Position numbers and translations under genes: made by a program. A stretch of DNA of 64,000 nucleotides, taken from NCBI GenBank assembly GCA_944378105.1, contig CALWGC010000024.1, positions 21,026-85,025 on the forward strand, in the 5' to 3' direction. This stretch comes from an uncultured Clostridia bacterium (lineage in GTDB: Bacteria; Bacillota; Clostridia; Lachnospirales; Anaerotignaceae). A model generated the notes under the pieces. That model saw nothing but the letters and a program-made list of their open reading frames with translations. It was not told where the DNA came from and searched no databases. This document shows, one piece after another, positions 58,868-64,000 of this stretch (position 1 is its first letter; the number at the start of each line of letters is the position of its first letter).

Positions 58868-58944
58868 GCCCCTGTAGCTCAGTTGTATAGAGCGACCGCC
58901 TCCTAAGCGGTAGGTCACCAGTTAGAGTCTGGTCAGGGGTGCCA
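58868..58944 (+). tRNA. tRNA-Arg(CCU) with altered 19-56 tertiary pair
   Basis: 77 nt including encoded CCA. All four stems pair: GCCCCTG/CAGGGGT (first pair G-U), GCTC/GAGC, ACCGC/GCGGT, ACCAG/CTGGT. The anticodon loop is CTCCTAA, anticodon CCU. Position 19 is U, not G, and the T-loop is TTAGAGT, with A instead of C at position 56, so the normally invariant G19-C56 pair is replaced by U19-A56. It differs from the severed chromosomal tRNA at 58777 and probably came with the element to replace it. Confidence 0.9.
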
Positions 58945-58945
58945 G

Positions 58946-58990
58946 AAAAGCCACTATATACCGTTTTTATCCTGGTTATAGTGGCTTTTT
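58946..58990 (+). terminator. Terminator after the tRNA-Arg gene
   Basis: AAAAGCCACTATA (58946-58958) and TATAGTGGCTTTT (58977-58989) form a 13-bp stem followed by T. Confidence 0.85.
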
Positions 58991-59502
58991 ATTTTGAATT
59001 TTCCGGGACGGAATTTCTCTAGGTTGCCGAAAAACTATGAATATTTTCTTGTGTATTCTTGAAATTGGGCCGGGGAATTTTTATCCCTTCTGCTAAGAAA
59101 AACTGCCGCTTTGCTAAACCGACATTTCAGAAGGATTTTCGGATGGAACTGCCGACAAAAGCGCCGCCAAGGTGCTTACCAATTCCGGCGATTTTTGCAG
59201 TTGCGCCACCAGCCCCGCCAGGGCCAGAGACGGGGGGCTGGTCTCTATGGCTCCTTGGGCTTGGGCATGTTCTGTGTCGCCCTGGTTTAGCTTTAACTTA
59301 TAGATGGTGCTGGAATGTCGGAGGCAGTGAGTTTTGCCACAAGATGGAAATGAACGATGCGCAGGCTGCGACGACGCGCAGGAGCGGTTTACCCGGCTCA
59401 AACCCCTGGGTGCCGATACACAGAAAAAGCCGTTGTCTCCCGCTTTGCTGGAGGGCCCAGGCCCTCTAGACAGCCCTAGCAGCGCAATGGGAAGGTCAGT
59501 CC
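58991..59502. other. Gene-poor, degenerate stretch at the element's left end
   Basis: About 510 bp in which short open frames on both strands lack ribosome sites and recognisable domains. It looks like scrambled remnants of element genes. Nothing firm can be annotated here. Confidence 0.5.
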
Positions 59503-59767
59503 ATGGACATTCAGAATGACATCAAGACCCAGCAGGGTGCCGGATACCAGCGGTGGGCGACCATTGAGAATCTGAAACGGGCGGCCGCCAGGCGATAAGC
59601 TGAAAGCGAAACTGGATGGACTCACCGCCCGCAAGACTGCCCTGCAAAGGGAACTTCGGAAGATACAGCAAGAGGAGCGGGAGTACGACACCCTTCGTCA
59701 GAATGTGGAGGCCCTGCTTTATGTTCAAAAAAAGCCAGAAAAGAGTAAGAGCCATGTTAGGAAATGA
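59503..59767 (+). pseudogene. Relaxase (MobA/MobL-type) C-terminal fragment
   Basis: In one frame the translation is MDIQNDIKTQQGAGYQRWAT then IENLKRAA, ending at a TAA. In a shifted frame it continues KLKAKLDGLTARKTALQREL, KIQQEEREYD and SKSHVRK to a stop at 59767. The GAGYxRWAxxxNLKxxA motif, followed by a coiled coil, is the C-terminal region of relaxases of Tn1549-type elements. The join between the two parts is a deletion or frameshift, and the whole catalytic N-terminus is missing. Confidence 0.65.
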
Positions 59768-59939
59768 TTTTATGAATGAAAATGCAAAGAGAAACATTTC
59801 TGCAACAATCGTCTTTCATTTCTGTCAGCACTCAATTAATGGATAAAGAGAGCAGAAGTACAACTCCGAATGCCATACTCCTACAAAATAATGTTCAATT
59901 ATGCTTGTTGGATGTATATAAAAATTCAAGAAAGATAAT

Positions 59940-60485
59940 TTAACGAATAGTGCGTTGAGTGACTTTTGCTTCCGGTAGATAGTTTACATTACGACTCTGT
60001 GTAATGGGTTCATCCTTCCAAGAGGGTACTGTGCTACCGTATACATATCCAAGATTAGCACATACAGCTTTATGCCTTGCAGGGTTATTCCGCACAGATG
60101 GAGACACCCTAATCCATGAACGGACAGTTTTACCCATTTGCTTTGCTGCCTCGACTAAACGTTGTGCTGCTATGTATGCTTCTGGAGAAACGCTGTTATC
60201 CCAGCCAGGTAAGTCAGTATTGAACTGAGTTCCATATACACCAATCATACGTTGATGCTCGTCCCAATCAATCTCAAATTCAACCTCAGCAATGCGATAA
60301 CCGCCATCTTCAATATAAATACCAACAGCACTCAGTTCTTTATTGTCTACTGCTTTAAGAAGTTTTTTAATATCGGATTTTGGCATCTTAGCGCAAGTTA
60401 AAAACAGCTCGAAATGATCATCAATTACACCTATTCTTGTCCGAGTGTAGGTATATGAATTTGTATATGTATTAATCAGAATCAC
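59940..60485 (-). CDS. HORMA-domain-like protein
   Basis: 181 aa. The opening NTYTNSYTYTRTRIGVIDDH, followed by a helix, a strand pair (AVGIYIEDGGYRIAEVEFEI) and a tail with GYVYGSTVPSWKDEP, follows the outline of bacterial HORMA proteins, which start with a YxYTxT strand and end in a mobile safety-belt/closure segment. Homology is judged by eye, so treat it as a good hypothesis. Its start (GTG at 60485) overlaps the ATPase gene by 14 nt and has an awkward ribosome site; coupling to the ATPase stop is likely. HORMA proteins are typical substrates of TRIP13-like ATPases, which is what the upstream gene appears to encode. Confidence 0.6.
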   Translation of the reverse strand: MILINTYTNSYTYTRTRIGVIDDHFELFLTCAKMPKSDIKKLLKAVDNKELSAVGIYIEDGGYRIAEVEFEIDWDEHQRMIGVYGTQFNTDLPGWDNSVSPEAYIAAQRLVEAAKQMGKTVRSWIRVSPSVRNNPARHKAVCANLGYVYGSTVPSWKDEPITQSRNVNYLPEAKVTQRTIR

Positions 60486-61317
60486 CCTCCAAGCCTACAG
60501 GCGGTTGCGCATTAGAATCCTTTTGTGCATTTTTGCATAGGTTTTCTCTAACAACAAGCTCCCATGGAATATTTTTAGTCATCGTACAATACTGAGAATA
60601 CAATTCTTTGCGATAATTATCGTTTGTAAGAAGATATTTGAAAATCACATTATTGGCAAGGGTAGATAACTGTTCTATTTTTTTACTTACCATCAAATTG
60701 GTGAAGAAAGATATTTTTTCTGATGGATATAAATCTACAAGCATTTCCGCAACTTTACAGCTTTCTAAAGAAAAAATAGATGTCACGATAGATATTTTTT
60801 CTTCTCGAGTTGGTTCCCAATCAAATCGATTCGCACGCCCCTCTCTTATAAGAGGCTTATATAGACGATCGAAGTTATTCCCAGTAAAAAATATTGGAAC
60901 TCTGTTCACCGAACCAACATTTTCAATAAAATGTGGATTATCAGCAATATGCATAAGGAAAGCTAGTATATTCTGATGATTGACCGTTCCGGTATGATTT
61001 TCCCACTCACCTAAAGTTGTATCAATGTCATCAATCAGTAGCACAGCAGGTATGCCTTTAGACATTGAGGCAGATGCTTCAATGTACTTTTGCTGAAGTA
61101 ATTTAGCTGGCTCTCCAGCACGATCACTTTCGAGATCAGCAGAACTAATTGAAAAAATAGAAATCTCTACTGCATTCAAGTAATTTCTTAACTGATATGT
61201 TTTTCCCATACCAGGGCGACCAACTATGGCTAAAATTAAAGGATAATGCGGAATATTAAGCATATTTCCCAATATATGTGCATCTACCATTGCAATAAAG
61301 CGCTCTGGAATTACCAT
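60472..61317 (-). CDS. AAA+ ATPase of the RuBisCO-activase/TRIP13-like type
   Basis: 281 aa. Walker A is GRPGMGKT (33-40), and the pore-loop region ISSADLESDRAGEPAKLLQQ follows. Walker B is VLLIDDIDTTLG, then come IADNPHFIEN, the sensor-1 strand PIFFTGN, and an Arg finger in IREGRANRFDWEPTREEK. This order and wording closely track RuBisCO activase (AGEPAKLIRxRY, IADNP, GND, PLIRDGRM, WxPTREDR), but there is no RuBisCO here. Bacterial TRIP13-like remodelers share this look. ATG at 61317 is chosen over a 39-codon longer frame because AGGAG is 8 nt upstream and this avoids overlap with the previous gene. Confidence 0.8.
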   Translation of the reverse strand: MVIPERFIAMVDAHILGNMLNIPHYPLILAIVGRPGMGKTYQLRNYLNAVEISIFSISSADLESDRAGEPAKLLQQKYIEASASMSKGIPAVLLIDDIDTTLGEWENHTGTVNHQNILAFLMHIADNPHFIENVGSVNRVPIFFTGNNFDRLYKPLIREGRANRFDWEPTREEKISIVTSIFSLESCKVAEMLVDLYPSEKISFFTNLMVSKKIEQLSTLANNVIFKYLLTNDNYRKELYSQYCTMTKNIPWELVVRENLCKNAQKDSNAQPPVGLEGDSD

Positions 61318-61321
61318 GTCT

Positions 61322-61738
61322 TTATCTCCTATCACTTGGCTTTGTTGCTCGTGAGTGTGCGATTTCTTCATCAAGTCCATCAAAGATCTTAGAAATATCA
61401 ATTTTTTCTCCCTGATTTCTTGAGACAACATCACCCGAAATCGAACTTCTGGATATTATAGGTTTTGTAACATTAACAGATCCTGTGTTTTCGCCAATAA
61501 AAATAATTGTATCAGTATTTATACAATAGTTACTCTCTGTTCTCAACTGATTTAAAATTGCTTGTATAATCAATCCGAGATTATTGACAAGTACAGTATT
61601 TCCAGATACAAGAGCTTGCACCTCTTTTTCAAGATCAGAGACTTGAATTTTCAGTTCTTTCTTAGATGGACCAAGTTTCTCCTTGACCCAAGAAATTCCT
61701 TCGGAGATAATGGGTAACCATTGTTCATTAATTGCCAT
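61322..61738 (-). CDS. Small coiled-coil protein, first gene of the ATPase/HORMA-like operon
   Basis: 138 aa. A predicted helix and coiled coil occupy residues 5-70 (ISEGISWVKEKLGPSKKELK, VSDLEKEVQALVSGNTVLVN). A strand-rich middle follows (TDTIIFIGENTGSVNV) with repeated S/N/G turns, then an acidic tail. No family was recognised; it could be an adaptor or effector for the two genes downstream. TAAGGAGG precedes the ATG, and the next gene starts 4 nt after its stop. Confidence 0.65.
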   Translation of the reverse strand: MAINEQWLPIISEGISWVKEKLGPSKKELKIQVSDLEKEVQALVSGNTVLVNNLGLIIQAILNQLRTESNYCINTDTIIFIGENTGSVNVTKPIISRSSISGDVVSRNQGEKIDISKIFDGLDEEIAHSRATKPSDRR

Positions 61739-61767
61739 ACTATCGCCTCCTTAGGTGATCCCTGTAT

Positions 61768-61787
61768 TTACATTTGTAAGTATAGCA
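61768..61787 (-). promoter_or_regulatory. Extended -10 promoter with palindrome for the three-gene operon
   Basis: On the minus strand TGCTATACT (61787-61779) is an extended -10 element. No good -35 is seen. The perfect inverted repeat TTACATTTGTAA (61768-61779) overlaps its downstream edge and could be a repressor site. Confidence 0.5.
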
Positions 61788-61828
61788 TAATTCTGGGAAA
61801 ACAAACAGTCTTTTCGAGAATTAAGTCG

Positions 61829-61884
61829 AAAAAAGAAGTGGGATCGTCACCCTCAACTTTGACAGATGACGGCGTTCCCACTTT
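61829..61884 (-). terminator. Terminator after the methylase/membrane-protein fusion gene
   Basis: AAGTGGGA (61836-61843) and TCCCACTT (61876-61883) pair across a 32-nt loop that contains a further short stem. On the minus strand CTTCTTTTTT follows. It isolates the three-gene operon from upstream transcription. Confidence 0.6.
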
Positions 61885-62010
61885 ATTAAGTAAATGTGTT
61901 TAAAATGGCCTGTCTGCGTCCTTAAATTAGATGAGCAAGTCTGTGTGAGAAAAATTATACTGTCTCTACACGGAAAAGCTGCCATAGGCTGTTTCTTTGC
62001 CCATTTTACA

Positions 62011-62280
62011 CTATAATTCTCGTGCTTTTTGGAGCGGCGGGAAAGATAGTGCGGACAGGACAACACCACCGCCGAAGATGGAGAAATAGGATTGCAGGGA
62101 GCCCAGCAGCATCACCATCAGAAGGCCGATGCCGCCCATGATCAGCGTACCCTTCCAATGCCGTTTCAGGGAAAGAATGGTGCGCTTGGACTCTTGGGCG
62201 GTTTTCTTGGCCGCCTCCGCCGCCAGGTCCAGCCCACCGATGCCGGAAAACAGGCTGACATGGGTGAGGCGGTCAGGCAT
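62011..62280 (-). pseudogene. Fusion remnant: C5-DNA-methylase start joined to a conjugal membrane-protein segment
   Basis: 89 codons. It starts MPDRLTHVSLFSGIGGLDLA, the first motif of cytosine-C5 methyltransferases, then without a break becomes KKTAQESKRTILSLKRHWKG and a transmembrane helix (TLIMGGIGLLMVMLLGSL). That second part resembles the N-terminal anchor of CD1107/CD1108-type mobile-element proteins. It ends a few residues later. A deletion has joined the two genes; the methylase can no longer be active. The start overlaps the gene upstream (ATG...TGA). Confidence 0.65.
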
Positions 62281-62596
62281 GGGGCTGATTCTCGTCATCC
62301 TCGCAGTCCACATAGAAGGCGTCCAGTTCACACAGCTCCAGGGCCTTCAGCCGGGCAAGGTCGGCCTTTTCGCCGAACACCAGGTCGCGGTCAGGGATGC
62401 TCCAGCGGTCAAACATCTGGTCGGGGATCTCGCCGTACCGCCGGGTGGTGTCGATCAGGTTCTCCATGTCCCGGCGGTCCTTGATTTTCCCGGCAAGGAA
62501 GGCAAGCTGGTGCAGAAGCCCATAGAGATGAACTTCCTCGTCAATATGGGCCTCGTAGGTCTTTTCCTCGATGACATACAACTTTTTCTGTTTCAT
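62273..62596 (-). CDS. Small acidic accessory protein of a Tn1549-like element
   Basis: 107 aa. The first strand is basic (KQKKLYVIEEKTYEAHIDEE), the rest is helical and acidic (DRRDMENLIDTTRRYGEIPD, LCELDAFYVDCEDDE). It occurs directly upstream of the C5-methylase start, an order found in conjugative elements of gut Firmicutes. No function is known. AAAGGAG is 6 nt before ATG 62596. Confidence 0.6.
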   Translation of the reverse strand: MKQKKLYVIEEKTYEAHIDEEVHLYGLLHQLAFLAGKIKDRRDMENLIDTTRRYGEIPDQMFDRWSIPDRDLVFGEKADLARLKALELCELDAFYVDCEDDENQPHA

Positions 62597-62624
62597 TTCG
62601 TGCTCCTTTCTGAATTTTTGGCAT

Positions 62625-62653
62625 AAGAAAAACCCGCCTCGGTTGAGGCGGGC
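62625..62653 (-). terminator. Terminator of the macrodomain-SEFIR gene
   Basis: CCCGCCTC (62633-62640) and GAGGCGGG (62645-62652) form a strong stem around GGTT. TTTTT follows on the minus strand. Confidence 0.9.
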
Positions 62654-62660
62654 AAGAAAT

Positions 62661-63647
62661 TTATGATAATCCAAGAGCACTTCTTATATATTTGGGTGGG
62701 TTCCCAACAGGTGGTTTTAAATCACAATTAAATAAACAGAGGAGGAGATTGTCAAACCCATACGCAGCCGTTTCGTCATCTGGCCACACAAATGCGTACT
62801 TGGATTTCATATATATTGGAAGGCTTTCGTCAATATTTGCGTCTCTAACTATAGCGACATATTTGTCTTTGTTGAGATCCGATGACATATCTCCTTGGAT
62901 AATCATTGTTTCCCAACCAACTCCTCCTTTCCTAGTATTGGCTTTTGCCGCATAATACTTATCACAGATTAAAAGCACCTTATCTGCCATTTGCAGCTCG
63001 TTAGTCATCCATTGGGGGAGATCTTGTCCCGGCTTTAGGTGAAAGACATCTATTCGAGCATCAACACCGTTTTTACGAAGCTTAGATGCAAACGCAACTA
63101 CCCATTCCTTGTTTTGGGGATCAGTTGCTGTATAACTAATAAATACTCGTGGGATTGGTATGTCGTGAATTACTTTTTCTACTTGCTGTTGATTATTTAT
63201 ATTTTTGTACTGAACTTCTGCATATACATACAAAGTCACATCTAAAAGTTTTTCATTGATAAAAGCTTCTTTTAGTATCCGATAAGATGTCTTCTCAGCC
63301 ATTCGTCCCGCACCAGTACCTAGTAACGGAATATTGACACGGCGGAGGTGGTTTTTACCACAATATGCAATAATTTTTCCAGCAATACTTTCGAGCATTT
63401 CTGGTGTCGTCCTGTCTACATGTACATCAACAGAAGCTGCATATCCAACCGCTAAAGCATTAGGGAATCGTCCTATGTTTTCTGTAAAAAAAACGTCACC
63501 TGCCTCAAGATTTTTGTGGAAATAGGGCAAATCTCTTGTCAATAGGTTCTCAAGGATTCCAGGAGAAACCCCTCCGTGATTATTGCATGGAATAATAATC
63601 AAATCACACTTTGAATCAAATATACTTCCCTTTACAAGATTAACCAT
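62661..63647 (-). CDS. Macrodomain fused to a SEFIR/TIR domain (putative antiphage defence protein)
   Basis: 328 aa. Residues 1-145 read as a macrodomain: LVKGSIFDSKCDLIIIPCNN, loop 1 HGGVSPGILENLL, loop 2 NIPLLGTGAGRMAEKTSYRI. Residues 166-300 are a SEFIR/TIR-type flavodoxin fold: PRVFISYTATDPQNKEWVVA, VDARIDVFHLKPGQDLPQWM, ADKVLLICDKYYAAKAN, RKGGVGWETMIIQGDM. Glu246 in GVGWE is a candidate catalytic residue. In bacterial immunity TIR domains cleave or cyclise NAD+, and macrodomains bind ADP-ribose products, so one protein may make and sense the signal. The gene has its own promoter and terminator inside a conjugation region. GGGAGG is 7 nt from the ATG. Confidence 0.82.
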   Translation of the reverse strand: MVNLVKGSIFDSKCDLIIIPCNNHGGVSPGILENLLTRDLPYFHKNLEAGDVFFTENIGRFPNALAVGYAASVDVHVDRTTPEMLESIAGKIIAYCGKNHLRRVNIPLLGTGAGRMAEKTSYRILKEAFINEKLLDVTLYVYAEVQYKNINNQQQVEKVIHDIPIPRVFISYTATDPQNKEWVVAFASKLRKNGVDARIDVFHLKPGQDLPQWMTNELQMADKVLLICDKYYAAKANTRKGGVGWETMIIQGDMSSDLNKDKYVAIVRDANIDESLPIYMKSKYAFVWPDDETAAYGFDNLLLCLFNCDLKPPVGNPPKYIRSALGLS

Positions 63648-63670
63648 GTTCCCGCCTCCCTCTTTTCCTT

Positions 63671-63699
63671 ATTCTACAATAAAATATGACTAAAGACAA
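63671..63699 (-). promoter_or_regulatory. sigma-A promoter of the macrodomain-SEFIR gene
   Basis: On the minus strand TTGTCT (63699-63694) and TAGAAT (63676-63671) are 17 nt apart, 23 nt before the start codon. Confidence 0.65.
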
Positions 63700-63750
63700 T
63701 TATTTTTATTTCTTATGCATAGAGGCATGGCGATTAATCCATTTTGTTTT

Positions 63751-64000
63751 TTAGGTATATTCCACCTCGCTAGGCTTGGTGGTGAGCAGTTTGTAGAGTT
63801 CGGTATCCTTTGGAAAGTCATCCGCAAAGGGCAGGATGACATTGTTAAAGAACAGCAGCCCGTGGCCCGGCTCGGAATTGGTCACATAGGCAAGCTGCTC
63901 CGATGAAATGTTCAGCCGCTCCGCCAGTATCTTCCGGTCGCCTGCCGCCTGGTTGAGCATATAGATGAAGTCGCTGTTCTCCAGGATATTTTCGATCTCC
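63751..64000 (-). CDS. VirB4-like conjugative ATPase, C-terminus (partial)
   Basis: The gene runs off the right edge; 82 codons remain, beginning EIENILENSDFIYMLNQAAG and including RKILAERLNISSEQLAYVTN, GLLFFNNVILPFADDFP and LYKLLTTKPSEV. This is the characteristic C-terminal end of VirB4/TraE ATPases of Tn1549/CTn-type elements, which power the conjugation channel. The reading frame is intact in the visible part. The next gene downstream is the macrodomain-SEFIR gene, not the usual conjugation gene. Confidence 0.85.
   Translation of the reverse strand, partial: EIENILENSDFIYMLNQAAGDRKILAERLNISSEQLAYVTNSEPGHGLLFFNNVILPFADDFPKDTELYKLLTTKPSEVEYT

Larger units (their letters stand above)
58815..64000. 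mobile_element. Left end of a decayed Tn1549-like integrative element carrying putative defence genes
   Basis: The left boundary is set by the truncated tRNA-Arg; the right end is outside the window. Conjugation-type remnants are a relaxase fragment (59503-59767), a methylase-start/membrane-protein fusion (62011-62280), an accessory gene (62273-62596) and a VirB4 C-terminus (63751-64000). Defence-like cargo lies at 59940-61738 and 62661-63647. The cargo operon is clearly more AT-rich than the chromosome and the conjugation remnants. No integrase gene is in view. Confidence 0.7.

Noticed and set aside
59114..59401. A 95-codon minus-strand open frame at the element's left end
   Set aside because: It has no ribosome site or recognisable domain, and lies in a scrambled region.
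59940..61738. A canonical CBASS operon
   Set aside because: No cGAS/DncV-like nucleotidyltransferase or standard CBASS effector is encoded next to the ATPase and HORMA-like genes within the window.
62661..63647. A canonical Thoeris system
   Set aside because: There is no separate ThsA-type SIR2/SLOG or membrane-macrodomain gene; only one fused protein is seen.

Overview
The window reads as chromosomal DNA of a spore-forming anaerobe of the Clostridia, followed by the left end of a decayed integrative element. The evidence is a complete sigK, the start of gpr (germination protease), collagen-like spore-surface-type genes, desulfoferrodoxin, a large glutamate dehydrogenase, a D-lactate dehydrogenase behind a Rex-like box, and a nine-gene V-type ATPase operon in the ntpFIKECGABD order. 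The c-ring subunit carries the residues expected for Na+ binding. No species is claimed.

Layout. 1-8.5 kb: gpr start, AraC regulator divergent from a Cys/Met-metabolism PLP enzyme, sigK, a TIM-barrel isomerase divergent from an IlvD/Edd dehydratase, and a LysR regulator divergent from a YczE-type membrane protein. 8.5-13.8 kb: a collagen-like gene that appears split in two. Its N-terminal half (12.0-12.7 kb) and C-terminal half (8.5-9.3 kb) are on the same strand, separated by a 2.79-kb segment holding a large serine recombinase and mutY with its own promoter. A glycosyltransferase overlaps the N-terminal half. 13.9-22.5 kb: V-ATPase operon. 23-58.6 kb: housekeeping and stress genes, including tsaD, an ECF sigma/anti-sigma pair, rnz, gdhA, lon-engB, dfx, a thioredoxin-reductase-like protein, an enolase-superfamily enzyme with GntR, coaBC, an MsrA-MsrB-rhodanese lipoprotein, a Crp/Fnr regulator, mfd-pth, ldh, prs-glmU, a macrodomain protein, hpf (with a sigma-H-type promoter and a DnaA-box cluster upstream) and a polar amino-acid ABC transporter.

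58.8 kb to the end: an element apparently inserted in the anticodon loop of a tRNA-Arg(CCU) gene. The 5' half of that tRNA is left at the junction, and a complete but unusual tRNA-Arg(CCU) lies just inside. Conjugation functions are decayed: a relaxase scrap, a methylase/membrane-protein fusion and a VirB4 C-terminus. Between them sit two units that look like immunity genes. One is a three-gene operon (small coiled-coil protein, RuBisCO-activase/TRIP13-like AAA+ ATPase, HORMA-like protein). The other is a single gene with its own promoter and terminator encoding a macrodomain fused to a SEFIR/TIR domain. These are the best candidates for an undescribed system. The split collagen gene is the second.

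All assignments come from reading motifs in the translated sequence. No database search was run.
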